Origin: Atrichornis clamosus
Taxonomy: Eukaryota > Chordata > Aves > Passeriformes > Menuridae
Assembly (NCBI GenBank): GCA_013400975.1
Contig: WBMZ01006351.1
Span: 35,587 to 99,586, forward strand
Direction of reading: 5' to 3'
DNA: 64,000 nucleotides
Below, piece after piece: positions 24,201-37,933 of this stretch (its first letter is position 1; the number at the start of each line of letters is the position of its first letter). A program made the translations under genes and the position numbers. A model generated the notes under the pieces. That model saw only the letters and a program-made list of their open reading frames with translations, was not told the origin of the DNA and made no database searches.

Positions 24201-25757
24201 GAAATCAATTAACAGAAAAATTTGCTTATTATTGAAAATGTTACAGCTTTTTCCAATAGGAGTTACATAATGAAATTGTTTCAAGATCTGAGAAAAAGAG
24301 AGGAAAGGATTTTCAGAAAAGTTCTACAGAGCCTATGGTTTGCCTCCCCTGCCCACTCCACACTCTTATCCAAGGTGTGCTTCCCTCTGTGCCTACATGG
24401 AGAGGGAGACAAAAAGGGCAGAAGGTGATGCCTGACACAGGGCAACAGTGTTCACCTGGGCAGTTGGCAAAATCAGTAGCACAGGTTGACTGATTAGCCA
24501 GTGGCTTCTTCCTCACTCCCTGCCATCTTTTTAGGTGAGATGATGCACAAAACCCAGGTAGAACACTGCCCTGAAAGCTGCACCAGCAACAAATGCAAGG
24601 CTGCATTACTTCTCTAAGACCTGCTAAACTGCAAGGAGCTGAACCATAAAGGGAGCTTTTTTGGAGGCTTGAAAACAGATGACAGACAGGGATAAGTCTG
24701 CTAGGAAACTTGTTTGTGAAAGACTGACAGGGTGGAGGAAGCTATAAGGTAAAAAGAGTGCAGGGTACAGAACAGGAGCAAATACAGCTTAGGCTAGAGG
24801 AGATCAGGGCTAAGTGTACTGAATCCTACTGGAGTAGTTCTGAAGATAGGTGGCAGTGGAAATGTGGAAGAGTGTAAAGAGTTTTATGGAGGAGTTAAAA
24901 GTTGCTGCACAGAGATCTGGAGCAGGCCATATAGGCGTACACCGGGAGAGAGCAAGATAACATGAAACCATTGTGAAAACAAAGAAAAAGCTAACCCACT
25001 ATTTGGGAGGATCATGATACAGAACACCATAATCATGCTATTACATGAAACTGTAATACCTCTTAAAGCCAGAAAAAGTTTGGAACTAGGCTTGACCCAC
25101 GACTGGCTTCCTCCTCTCTCTTGGCAACATCTACTAGAGAAAGAATGGCCCACAAAACAGTCTCAAACTATTTCTGCTGGTAACTAGTTTATATCATATA
25201 CCCAGTAATTATCCAAGAAAAATTTTGCATGTACAGAACCATGTCTGTACTTGGCTAGATTAATCCATCATTAATGTGGTGGGGTTCTTTTAATTTTTTA
25301 AAAGATAGTATGTCTTCTGAAGATGGGAAAAGTGATGCAAATTCTATAAGAAATGTAAAAAAAAATCCTGTCATTTCTTCCCTCTCTTGCTATGTTTATG
25401 ATACTTAGAAGCGTACCCAACTACTTTAACAAATTAATTTTAGTCTGATGAAAACATTTCAAATCTTAAACTATTAAAAAAATCCTTCCAGGTGCCTAGC
25501 ACTAACGGCTAACTTTTTTCTTCTCAAAACGATTCAATCTGCTTACTGCTCTACTCATTGATCCCCACTTTGAATATTCAAGTTGTGCACAGGATCAAAA
25601 TACTTTACCTAGTATTTTCCCTGATTTCAACAAACCTTGAGATGACTACAAGAAATACTTGTAGTCAATACTGCACCCTCCTACAAAGAAGTAATTCTTG
25701 AAACAGGAAACAAAAAGTGAAACCGTAAAATAATACTAGGTATCATTTGAAACATAC
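21201..25757 (-). other. LRP12: LRP12 intron 4 (4.6 kb)
   Basis: AT-rich intron with GTATGT donor. Its acceptor is preceded by an unusually long T-run of about 18 bases (on the + strand an A-run near 21208-21226) and then ACTTTCAG. It contains a short reverse-oriented CR1-like fragment near 22155-22230. Nothing else recognised. Confidence 0.8.
22155..22230 (-). mobile_element. Possible CR1 3' fragment, reverse orientation
   Basis: On the minus strand the segment reads TTAGATGGCCTCTATTCCAA, then TCTGAACTGTTCT, which resembles the CR1 3' sequence with TAGATGATCT, TTCCAACCTGA and ATTCT. It is short and diverged, so the call is tentative. Confidence 0.45.
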
Positions 25758-25960
25758 CAGCAAAGTAGGCTAATCTGAAACCTTTTCTGGAGATGCTATC
25801 ATCTGAATGAAACCTGATCCAAACATGATCCTGCGAAGAGATGTATGGCGAGGGAATGGAAGAGCCACATGCTCTATAACCTTCAGTATTCTTGTAGCTT
25901 CCAATTGTTAACCAATCTGAGCTGCACCGTCGAGATCCCTGAACATCAAAATCTTGAAAG
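25758..25960 (-). CDS. LRP12: LRP12 coding exon 4: second half of CUB1 (residues 91-159)
   Basis: 203 nt encoding FQDFDVQGSRRCSSDWLTI, then RACGSSIPSPYISSQDHVW and IRFHSDDSISRKGFRLAYF, the remainder of CUB1. The third and fourth CUB cysteines are present. Acceptor TTTTTTTCAG (25962-25961), donor GCTG|GTATGT. Differences from human are mostly conservative substitutions. Confidence 0.96.
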
Positions 25961-27404
25961 CTGAAAAAAACCAAAAAGGTCAAAATTGTTACTGAGCTGA
26001 ATATTACACAAACAAGATGATGAATTACTACCCATGGAAATTAGCTTGAAGTTCTTTTTTGGTCTGAAATAAAAAGAGTAGTTTCTCTACCCATGTGAAA
26101 ATAGGATTTAACCTTGTGGTGATACTGTTATATTAGCAGGACAGCAAGAATCCATTCTGTCGAACAAAATATTCAACCACCACTTAAAGAAACACAGGTT
26201 TGCTACAAAAACGCATTGTCTTCATCTAAAAATAAAATCTGTTAATGAAATTGTCCTTACATGTCTCATTTAATGACTTTCATATACTACTAAATGATTT
26301 TGTTTAACCCAAATTTCACCAGAATTTTAGCTAATGCTACACTTATGGGAATGATACGGTTTGACGTTATAAATAAAGCTAAATTGTTCAAAATTATGTT
26401 TTCAGGTAAGACTTTCTCCCAGTCATACTACTCAGCTACCCAACCATCATGTCATGGAATGCCATGGTATGACTACACTCTATCAAGACAAGCTGTCATG
26501 GGAATGAAGTGTGGAGACAGTCTGTGCAAAACAGGTCTGCAGAAACAACAGAGCACTATCAGAACTGAAATGTGAAAAGTATGAGTGGAAGAAAACAAAA
26601 TGAAAGGGGAAAAAAAGAGTTTTATTAAAAATAAACAGTATGAAAAAGCTTAGAAAGCATTCCAGTAGCTGACAGTTTTACCTACATTGCATTTATGCCA
26701 GTTAAATATTTAGTAGAAAGACTGTTTAAATTAAGAAGCAGTACTTTAAATAAGTAACTGATGTCAAAGCAAATACTTCGAAATGAAGAACAGTTTCTTA
26801 GGCCAGCAAGTCTGTACTGGAAACTGAAGTAAATCTGCAGAGGTACTTCAGCTTCATGATCAAGTGTGTGAAGTAGTACTAACTTGTATCTTGATGCTAA
26901 AAGAAACTAGTAATGGGGAATGAACTGATGAGAACTTGAAGCTAGAAGTTATTTACATTACTACGTTAGAAAAGTTACAAGATATGTAGAAGTGTGAGGA
27001 GCTCCCTGCATCAAAACTCAGCCTTTCCAAAACTGCAATCAAATCTATTGACTCATTATTTGTCTGACACTTTTAAGCACAGCATGAGACTTCATAGCAA
27101 TGAAGCATTGCAGCATTTCCTCTATGCATTTTTTTAATGAAAAGTTCTGATATTTCCTACACATTAAAAGGATTCAAATAAATGAGCACATTGAATTTTT
27201 CTCTAGTCACCAGTTCTCCAGCTGTAAACAAATGCTACATGGCTGTGTAAGCGCAAATCAGATAAAAGGAAAGGCAAAAACCAGACAAAACTGAAATCCT
27301 TCATTTAAGGAAGGATGAGAAAACTGATACATACACAACTGGCAGTTAAAAATGTCCGGTTAGTACTTCTTTGATCCACAGGGATAATACAGGAGCACTG
27401 TTAC
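25961..27404 (-). other. LRP12: LRP12 intron 3
   Basis: A 1.4-kb AT-rich intron, canonical ends, no repeats or other features recognised. Confidence 0.85.
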
Positions 27405-27540
27405 CTTATAGTAATGATCTCCCCTGGGTTCGCATGGATGTACCAGCTACAGTTAATTCGGGCAGGATACTCAGAGGGCCACCCTGGACTTGTGATTGTC
27501 CCGCTTGGCGATCGAATTTGTTCTGGAATATCTCCACAAG
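27405..27540 (-). CDS. LRP12: LRP12 coding exon 3: first half of CUB1 (residues 46-91)
   Basis: The exon encodes ACGDIPEQIRSPSGTITSPG, then the WPSEYPARINCSWYI stretch and NPGEIIT, the start of a CUB domain. Cys47 and the NCSW cysteine are the expected first disulfide pair; the SPGWPSEYP stretch is the usual CUB turn. It begins after the one-base carry-over that makes Ala46, and ends with two bases (AG) of Ser91, donor ATAAG|GTAACA. The sequence is very close to human LRP12. Confidence 0.96.
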
Positions 27541-30500
27541 CTAAAAAATACAGATATATTGAAAGTAATTTGATTAATTCCATTTTCTTTAAGAAAAATC
27601 CCCCAACCAATCAGCACTAATCAGGGAAAATACCAGACGCAGTTATATGACATACCAATAAAAAACCCCACAACTTCTAAAGGAGTTTGTAAAGGAACAT
27701 GTCAGCCAAAAAATGTTTTCCAACATTGCCAGTTTGGCAGTTTTTACTTATGGCAATTATTATTACAGATTAAAAAAGATTATTCTATACAGACTTTAAC
27801 AACTTTATTAAAGTGAAAGATTTGGTTTTTCTTAATTTTATTTTTATTCTTCATAAAGATTTAATTCAATTTAACTGTGCATGTACACCTTATACTGACA
27901 AGTGCATTAGAAGGTGAAAAATAATGAAGGTTAAATAATCAAATAGCTGAAATTTCCTGTCTTAGGTAGACCCAGTGTTTGACCATCATTTAAATACCAC
28001 CCCCTTCCAGTTTTTGGCATGCAAATGATCTTCATACAAACTATTCCAAACGCTTGAAAGGCAAAGAGCACTTACTGCAGCAGAGAGACCTGCATAACTA
28101 CATTTCTGGTAATGGACTAGAAAGCTTATATTTATAGGTCTAATTATACACAACTGAACTCAGTCATTTGTACTCTTACTTTATGGTAAGTGTAGCTTTC
28201 TGCATTGGCCTTAACTGAGCTGCTGTTCCTTCCACAGGAGTGTTCTCAGCTCTGCTGATTTTATTTGAAGTACTGTACTCACACGTAGGTTTGTGGTTTT
28301 CTTTTCCTAGTTTTATCCCCCCTTAGCAGCCTCACATCCAACACCTGTCATATAGCATATACACAACCCTCACATAAATAGGAAGGCTAGAATACTCTCA
28401 GTGTAGAGCTTCACATGATGAGGAAATCTCAGTGGTCAGAAAACAAATTAAAAATAACTGCCCTCTGTGCTTTTATTTTTCAATTTTCTCACTGATAATT
28501 CAAAAACCTGCAACCTGTCGAAGTTTACTGATAGCACAATCAGTTACACACAGGAGTTTAAACTAAGAACTACTACAAATAAGGAAGCACTTTCATTATT
28601 TTCTGATCATCAAAAGCTTTTAGAATTTCTATATGATTAAAATAAGAAATCAGAACTGATATAGTAAGCAAACATGATGAAGAATGAATTGCATTTATAA
28701 CTGTGCCAAAGTTGCAATAACGTAATTTGAAAACAGGTTATTGTTTTCTGTTTTTATGCATAGTCAAGTTTTTAAAATAATTTTGCAACACTGTAGGGAC
28801 CTGGAATTATAAGAAGTTATAATCTGAAATTATTGTTATTGTATTTCTATATGGCATAACAAATACATTTATAAAAATATGTTTACAAGGATTAAAAGGC
28901 AAAAATGCTGCCATATGTCTGAATTTTGTATATTAGCTAAAATACAGCTGCAAAAAAAAAACTCAGTAAATTTATTGTTTTCCCATAGAGCAGTAAGAGA
29001 ATATTGCTTTAAACAGATTTTCCCTTTTCTTTTTAGAGGTTTATTCATGCTGTGCAGTTAAGTATTAACATACCTGAACGGTAAAACATAGGACCTGGTC
29101 TAATATTTTGGAATGAAAAAGTCCCAAATACAGAAAGATATTATTTCACTTGAATATACAATCATTCACTTTCTTTTTAAATATTGAGCAAACCCTATAG
29201 GTGGTGCTCTAACACCACGATATTTTGGAACACAGCACTTGTGTAAGTGATCTTGTTACACTTTTCATTTCTTCAGACAACAAATATAAGGACTGGAAAG
29301 AAAAACTGGTTATTTAGTTGTTGAAGTAAAACAGCAGTTTTAACAAAAAATATGCAAAACAAAAACATGCAAAAAAGTAGAAGAATTTGTAAGATATTTT
29401 GTACCAAGCTTGCAAATGCTGGTAAGAAATTACACATACTAGTTTGGTTACTACTGAAATAGTTGCCAACTTTAAATAAGTTGCCTAGAGGTGAAATTTA
29501 TACTACATCATTCATGTGCTATTAGATATTTCCAAACTGACAGACACAATGTTGTCACTGAGAACCTCTAATGAAGCTTTTAACTTTACCTGACAAAGGA
29601 AAGTTTGCACTAAAATACATAAAAATAATCCATGCAACACGTGTTCATTCAAATTTAAAGAGTTCACCTCCAAAAACTTTAACATTCTAAAAGTAAGTAC
29701 AGCATGTGTCTGTTCACCAGGAACCTCCAAACACTACCAGCAACTGCAAACTACAATGCAACTAAGCTTGCAATTTCCTATTCCCACAGCTATCCCAACA
29801 ACTATCATCCACTCAATCCAAACCCTGCAGCAATACAAACAGTAACTTTGACTTGTTACACAAGTCTGAATGGAAGAAATTCCACATAAAAATACTGTAT
29901 AACCAATGTGGTACATTCAGAGCACATGAAAACTTCCGGTTTCACTCAAATTTACTCAAATTTTTTAATCTTTTGTTTGCAGAACCAACCTTATCTCTGT
30001 AATGTCTATATTCTTTTATTAAGATGGCTTTTTCTCTGTTTCCACTACAGCTCACACTACAGAGCTGAGGGCAAAGTAGGACCATTTGCAAGAGCATCAA
30101 ACATGGGGAGAGAGAAGCAGACTCCAGAGGGCATGAGGAACCACGAACGACCACAGGCACAATAATACATGGTGAACAACACTGTGCTGTAGAAGTGAGA
30201 AGAGTGTAGTGAGAAGAGTGAGAAGTGCTGTAGAAGAGAGAAAAAACTGAAGGAAGTATGCATATAAGGTGGGGGTTCAAAAAATAAAAGGGAATGGACT
30301 TGAAAAGTAAATTACAGCTTCCTGAACTTCAAGTCAGCCAGATAAGCTAAAAGCACTTGCATACTTGAAATATATTCATGTACTAAAAATCTCTTACTTA
30401 TAACTCAGGAGACAAGAAAAATCTCCTGTTTGCTTAAAAAGTGTGTAAAGAGCGAGATCAGCTGTGCAGAAATTGCACTTCAGAATTGCTGGCTTTTTGA

Positions 30501-33500
30501 GAGAATAATTTCTCAGCAAGATTGTAAAAATCAAGGACAACCTTTTGAAAGAGAACAGCTTTAAAGGGAATATACTTTATAAAGGTAGTAGCAAGCCCTT
30601 ACAATAATTTCCTGACCCTCTGCCTAACTTGGACGTTTCTCTTAGACTTTTTGAGACTACAATGTAACATACATTTTATTCACATATTTGTAAACATGCG
30701 GAATGTAAGCAGCATCAAGAAGGACATGGGATAAAAAGAAAATTCAACTGGCAGCACATAAAACAGAAACGTACCAATAGAGGCAAACATCCTTACTCTA
30801 AGTTGCAGAAAATTTTCACTTTTAATCTCAACTGCTAGCAGTCCTGCAAGCATTTGTCATACAGGTCAGTTGCATCTAGGACAATGTAAAATTACAGGAA
30901 ACTGACCAGGTTTGGAATAATTTATTAAGATTATTAAAAATACATAGGAAAACAGCAGAATTAAAATTAAAAGAGTCAGGATAAAAGGAGATGAGTTTGC
31001 CACTAAGGCAGAAGCACAAAAGAAACTGAGAAGGCTGAATCATAAAGAAGCAAAGACACCCAGTGATGCATGCCCAAGGTGTTCTCAAATCTCATGCTGG
31101 TGGCTTGTAAGATTTGGAGGGGGGAACAAATCCCTCCTGCATCCTGACTTCTACATGGATGTTGTCTCTGTCCACATTCCTGTCAATGCCCTTGTATGCC
31201 TCAATACAATTCTGCTCATCCATCTCCCACCTGTCTCACACTCTTCCCTTTGAGAACCTTTATTTTATTAACAATCTATTTGCAATTCTGTTTCTCTGCT
31301 ATAACTCTGTTCAGTAGCTTGCAATACTGCTGAGGATGTTTCGCATATTACAGTGTAAAATAATGGTCAAAAGAGCTGTGCAGTATATTTTCTGCAGTAT
31401 ATCGATTTTCTTGTAGACTTTTTATAAACAGGTACAACAGTTTTTATTTCCTTCTTCCTGAAATTTGTTTACTGCCCCATATTACAGAACATTATCATGA
31501 ACTACAGGATGCTGACTGGTAAATGGAAGAGAGTCAATGAAAAGTTTACTGTAGCAAATTCAACTAGCAAGTTATAAACGAAAATAATTAAGAAACCTAT
31601 GCAAAAATTCTGTAGCAAGATCTAGAGAAGTGAAGTACCTGTAGTAACAGTGAACAACATGTCAAGGAAAAAAGTCACTTCAGAAAAGCAGGGAGAAGGA
31701 GATTAGGGATTTATCTTCACAGTAATGCCAGGAGATTAGTTGAAAAGATAAAAGAATTAGCTTTCAATGTGAACCACAAGATGATAAGGTATGCATTATA
31801 TTGGACATGGTAAGGACATGAATGCAGCTGGATAAATGATCTGAAGGTGTTTAAAACAGCTTAGAGTAAAAAGAGAATAATGTTGTGATAAAGTCTAAAC
31901 CATGAATAGAAAGGATAATTATTGCATTTTAACTCTCAGGAGCCACTGGAAAGTCTTATTTGGAGAACTACAGGGGAAGAAGGCATAGGAATCTTTGCCT
32001 CCAGGTCAAGCCAAAAAGCTTTAATTTAAAATGCCCTTTGCTCTGCAATACAGAGACACATTCCATAAAAAGAAATTATTATATATATCTGTATCTATAT
32101 GTAAAACTGTTATGATCAACTGTTTACACCAATGCTGAAGTTCTTTAAAATGCAGAATGAGGGGCTGGGGAGATGGGGGAATTGGTTTTGCAATTGTGAC
32201 AATTATGGCTCAACACACCTCAAAGACAGACCTGAAAGTATTTCTGAATTTTTCAGAGTTTAGAGGCAGAACCACTTGTTCTGTAATGAAAGCTTATACA
32301 CAAAGAGACAACATTCCACTAATTACTGTTGGTAGAAAAAGCATGGTCATATATTAGAGGTGTACCTGTAACTTGGCAGATACAATATACAGCAGAAGCA
32401 TAAATACCAAAAACCACAGAGGTCTGTGCTATTAAAACATAATTTAGTAAGGTGGGTCACGTAGTCTTACAGTAGCAGCATGACAGGAAATCTACCATCA
32501 AGACAATAATTTCATTTTAAATCTCGTCTCTGTAGCAACTGTCCAAGAAAATCGCTTGCTTGGTTTCAACATCAAGTGAAAGCTGGATTTAGAAAGATAA
32601 AAGGCAAGATGTCTTTGGTTCTATTTTACATAAACTCTCTTTAAAATTGTTCTGCTAAATATAAATACCTGCTCTCCAGGTATGCCTGATGAAACATGTA
32701 ATCTACAAGTTCAAAAATATGTTTGGCAGACCCAATTTATTTTAAAGGAACTATAAAAAAATTATGTAATCCATCCCCATCTTTTATACTTGGGCTATGC
32801 ACTTAATATTTAAGATGTACATACAAAGAACAGTAAGAAAAATGCTACTGGGTCAATCTACATCCTTTCTTCAGGTTGTCCTGAAGAGACCACCCCTTTT
32901 CCCATTACCTCAAAATTCCCTAGTGAAGAACTTGCACTTTGCATTAAGACAGATGAGTACAATATTTATTTTTCCCCATCTGGAAAGTTATTTGAAAACA
33001 CAGGAATATCAGAGCTACTTTTATATAAGATTTTTTTTTTAAATTAGTTTTTAAATGGATCTTTCTTCTCAATAGTTAAAGAGCTATCTACCAGCTGCTG
33101 TTATCTTGCGTAGAAAGTACGTTGTGTTCAGCTCTTCTGGCACTGCCTATTCAAGCATGCTGGTCAAAGTACTGGAAGCAGAGTCAAAAATTCCATTCAC
33201 CTCTTGCCCAATAGATGCTTTTCTGCCTGTATTGTGACCTGTGACACAACTGTTGCAGTAAACAAAGGAGTGAGGCGTTGTTAAAACATACCCTGAAAAC
33301 TGCATAGCTAGATTTGAGGCTTACTCTGTCTCCCATACATTCCAATTCCAGCAACAATTGCTCCAACAGGGGGAAGTAGCTATGCTGGCATTTATTATTT
33401 ACAGTGTGCCATAAATGTACTATATATTACACTTGGTGCACTACTACTGTTAAAAAGCAAGAGCATTCTTCTTGATGCAGCACAAGAATGGATAAGAAAG

Positions 33501-34558
33501 ATCTTCTGTAATTAGAGTTTAACAGCCTTTGACTGGCAAACAATGAAAGGGAAGTAGAAAGTGTAACAGAGACCATTCACTGACTCTACATTTATCCAAA
33601 AACTTAACCATGTGTACAAGTAGCAACGTAATGTTTGAAGCGGTACTGCAGGATAACTACAGTGAGATGCACAAGCTGTTCTCAAAAAGGACAAGTTTGC
33701 ATTTTGACTCTTATTTTAGGACAAAGCTGTGTGAAAATCAGTTTGATTTCTAGGGATTAGTGGCAGCTTCCCTATCGAAAGAATCAGGCTTGTATTCTGC
33801 TACCTGCTGTGGAGTGTTTATCTCCCCACTTGCACATATTCTGAGTATCTGTATCACAAAACGAGCCCAGCAGCTGCTGACACTGCGTAGCATCTGAAGA
33901 ACAAAGACTATACACGAATGCCTCAATGGCCACACAGTCCCACCACTAACAAACAACAGGCCTGACCGTGGTTTCTGCCCAGAAGATGCCTAAGACTGAC
34001 TTTCTGGAAGAGAATGCAGCAACCTTTGAGCCGTGTGTGCTGCTTTTATACCCCATATTCTCCCAGCATCTCATCAGTTTCTCAGTTTCATGAGTTCTAA
34101 ACTTTTTTTCTTGTATTAAGGAATCTGTGCAGTCAAGTGTACAGTAGTTTCAGTTACTGCTTCAATCTAATCAGGTGAAACGCGTAACTCTTGGACTTAT
34201 GTCATTTGATAGTAGCATGTCCAAAATTACATTTCAGTAAATTTCATCTCACAAAAACTTTACTGTGGAAAGAAAATATCAATTCAACTTAAACTAACTT
34301 TTCTCTTAGTTCAATGTTTGTATGGAAAAATAATTAAGCAGTCCACTTAGAAAGGCATAATCTGTTCATGAGCATGCAGGTATCAGTTTTATCTTATGAG
34401 AATTTTTCCATGTTCCAGTTGCTTCATTCCTTATTACATGCTGCAAAAGGCAGTAATAATTTTTATAGCCAAATATCTCTTCATAAGATACCAGGTGGCT
34501 TTCAATATTTACTATTTAAGTCATGCATGAAATTTAAACATTACAAAAAATGACTTAC
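27541..34558 (-). other. LRP12: LRP12 intron 2 (7.0 kb)
   Basis: AT-rich intron with GTAAGT donor and TTTTTTAG acceptor. It contains a purine-rich tandem-like tract at 30184-30245 and otherwise only short chance open frames. Confidence 0.85.
30184..30245. repeat. Purine-rich imperfect tandem repeat
   Basis: GTGCTGTAGAAG-type and GTGAGAAGAGT-type units recur over about 60 bases; GAGAAG(A)GTG motifs are nearly uninterrupted on the + strand. Confidence 0.65.
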
Positions 34559-34615
34559 CCGTTGACACTCCTGAAATATGCACATTTTCAGAATGTTCTG
34601 CAAGAGCACCATTTC
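34559..34615 (-). CDS. LRP12: LRP12 coding exon 2: 57-nt cassette exon (residues 27-45)
   Basis: The exon encodes GNGALAEHSENVHISGVST, essentially identical to the human segment. Acceptor TTTTAG at 34617-34616, donor ACGG|GTAAGT at 34558. It starts and ends at the same codon position, so it can be skipped without a frame shift. In that case Cys26 joins directly to the Ala-Cys that opens CUB1. The human gene has an isoform lacking this segment. The predicted signal-peptidase site (after Ala32, in GALA|EH) lies inside this exon, so the short form would need another cleavage site. Confidence 0.95.
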
Positions 34616-37600
34616 CTAAAATTAAACATAATGAATAAGCTAATTTCCAAGATAAAATTTGTAAAAATTCTTCAGATACCTTTTTACAGAACAGAAAGAA
34701 CAAAACTGAAGTTAGTTTAATTAATATTAAACATGAAAGGTCCTACATAAGTTTTATCATAAATTAAAGAGCAAAACTGGAGAAAAAGTTACTATACAAT
34801 GAAAAAAACCCCCATCCAAGCACTGTTAGTTTACTAGGAACAATTAGATATACTAAAAAATTAAGGAACAAGAAAAGACTGATACTGGCACAGTTTTGAG
34901 AAACTTTATGCATTTTAGATGGTAGACTTTGTATTTTGCATCAAATGCTGTTTTAATTTCAAGAAAGTTTTGTTTTAGTGCATCTCCCCCATGTCCTTCT
35001 GGATCAAGATTTGTAAGTAAATGCTACGCAACTAAAGACATCTAGGGGACTATATCCATCTATTTCCTAAGAATTGCAGCCTATACCCTTTATCCAGAAA
35101 GATGGCTCAGATACAGTAGGGAACTAGCCACCCTCAAGAGTAACTCCCCACCAATGTTCATTAAAAAGACATATAGTTGTGAAGATGAACAACAAAACCC
35201 ATGTGGTCACCAAGAGTAGAGAGACAAAAAAGTTATCCCTCCAAATCCCATGCTACTGTGTACTCTTCCAAAGTGAAAGAAGTCTGCTAAAGCAAATACA
35301 TTTGCTGGCAGGTGGTAGTCCTGGTACATGATACGACACATAAGTCGTATTTGCGCACATTTCTCCTCTCCTTTATCCATCATCTTTTCGTTTAACCTTT
35401 ACAACAAATTTTTAATAAAATCTTCCAGACATTTCAGGAGGAAAATGTTACTTTGACAAATAAGCTCCTTTGAACATTGGCAGTGAATCTAAAATGTAAA
35501 ATACTTCACTAAGCAAATCTTAAAACGACAACTCTTAATCCCTCAAAGTTTTTTAATATTGAAGATTTGTCATGTCACACAGATTTTCATCCATGTGATA
35601 TCAGTTGTTCTACCAGCACTGCAATGTAAGTGTGATATGTCTGGGTAACAAGAACCTTAAATACACAAAGAAAATACAAATTCCTTTTACATCAATTTAA
35701 AGACTGTTACATGTTGACCAAGAACATAATATACCTAAGCAACCACCTCAGTGCTCCTCTGGTACAGTGATTACACAAAACATGTTTCAGAAATTGCTCC
35801 CAGGGTTCATACCAAATATGGAAAGACATAATTTTAAACTTCTTAAAGACACAATGCAATCAGAAACCTGATGACCAGAATTTGTAGAAAAACAGCAAAT
35901 CTAATTTTTTTTTTTGAAACTGCATTCCTTGGCTCTTCAAAGTAACATGTTTCCCACCCCATTTTCAATGTACTAATTTCACTGCATATATTTACATACC
36001 AAGTTGCTTTGTCTTAATTTTTTAAAAAAATTCCACACTGCACGAATTCTCCCCAATGTTCAAAACACTGAAGTATTTTTAAAAACAAAAGCTGTGTTTC
36101 CAATACTGTATTAGTGAGCAACTATTTTTCAATTAAACTATTTTCAAAGTTAAATATACTTCTAGTTTTTCTTCATTTTGCATATCACTGACATGCCATG
36201 GAGTCTTGCAACTCTGATTTCATGTCTACGTTAACACTCAGCTCTCAATTTACAGAATAAAAATCTTGAAAATCTGAAAAATGATTTTACTTGTAACTAA
36301 TTCCACAGAAGTACATTTCTGATTGTTTTGTTTTCTATTGTTTCCATCAGCACAAAGTAAACATTAACACATTTCAAGACCTCTTGTTTTAACCTAAAAA
36401 TAGCTTACTTACATTTCATTTTTCAAATACACTAGGGATTATTCATCTTTATTTGCAAAAAGGGGCATTAGCACGTACAGCTATATACGTAGTTGTTATT
36501 GAACACTGAAAAAGAACATCATGATAAAAAAGAAGGAACTCAAACATTTAGAAATATGAAAAACCCTAAAGTAATTACCCTGAATACAGTCAGTATCTGA
36601 GCACTCCACTGGTGCTCCCAGAATCTGAATTCCTGACAAGCTGCCTTTACATAAAGACCAGGAAAACAAAAACCCCAGAATGCTAATGAAATCCATTCTG
36701 ATAAAAATACAGTAGGCAAATATGAGAAGACTGACATAATGCTGAAGTGTGGATAAATAGGTGTAAAACAAAGTGTGTATATATCAAAGATTGACAAAAA
36801 CTGTAAATCACAAATACTGAGAAGCATACTAAAATAGGAACTCGCATCCAAATCCCATATGCGTTGACTCAGAATTAATGGGTTAAGAAAACTGAACCCA
36901 ATACCTAAAGAGGGAACACTTGAGTATTTTCCATCTAAAGATGCTTTACAATCTAACAATTAATCTCCTGAGATAAAGTGATGTCACATTTATTGCCAAA
37001 CTAACTTCAGTGATTAGTCAGAAGTGGCAGCAATGCATGATGATGAAGCCTCAATTCAGATCCAAGCACTACAGTATCAAAATAAGGTCTTTTTAAAAAA
37101 CTAAACTCCCAATAAACTTTCATTACATTAAAGAAGAGAAATATCTCAAATTATTACTTCCTCTTTTACTGAAAATTGTCATTGAAATAGAGTGTATTCA
37201 GATGCCATTTAAGTTTTACTAACAGCTGACACCTTTATGAAATTTTTAGGCAATGATCCTTGTATGTTCTCAACAAATATATCACATGATTCCATATAAA
37301 GTGAGCCTACTAGAATATGAATATAGCAGATAACAGATCAGTAATTTCCATTAAAATATGGGAATATAATTACCTTTGAAATTCCCATTAGTCTATTTAA
37401 CACAGCAGAGTATGAATATGTAAAAAAAAACAACTTAGGCCACCAATAAGCTTTTCTATTTCTTTATGTGTTAAAGAAATACTTACTATTTATTCCCATT
37501 TCAACCTGAAGTTTTAAACTGAAACAGGTGTCACCTAACAAAACTTAGCACTAAGTTTGTCCACATCAGTCCATTACAGGAGTGTGACAGCACAGCACTG

Positions 37601-37906
37601 GAAGATACAAACCAAAAAGCACCTGCTTTCTGTTCTGCCTGTGAGAAACCAAGATTGTTTTTCTAAAACTTACGTCTTCCATAATTTTTTTTTTTTCTGG
37701 TGACTTCTTAAAAGAAAACACTTGTGTAATCAGGACTATACCCATCTTCTTCACATTCTTTTGTAAACACTGAGTACAAATACCAAACAGAAAACTATGT
37801 CAACTTGAGCCCTGCAGCTTAAGGTATGGTCAGCAACTGTGTGTAAGTTAAAAAATTCAAATGGACAAGGCCCAAGATAAAATCAAACATTTAATACACT
37901 TTTTCT

Positions 37907-37933
37907 AAAACAAACAAACAAACAAACAAACAA
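37907..37933. repeat. (AAAC)n microsatellite
   Basis: About six CAAA units in a row, in LRP12 intron 1. Confidence 0.9.

Noticed and set aside
36540..36959. 139-codon minus-strand open frame in LRP12 intron 1
   Set aside because: Its hydrophobic Phe/Leu/Ser-rich composition is what AT-rich intron sequence encodes by chance. There is no recognisable domain.
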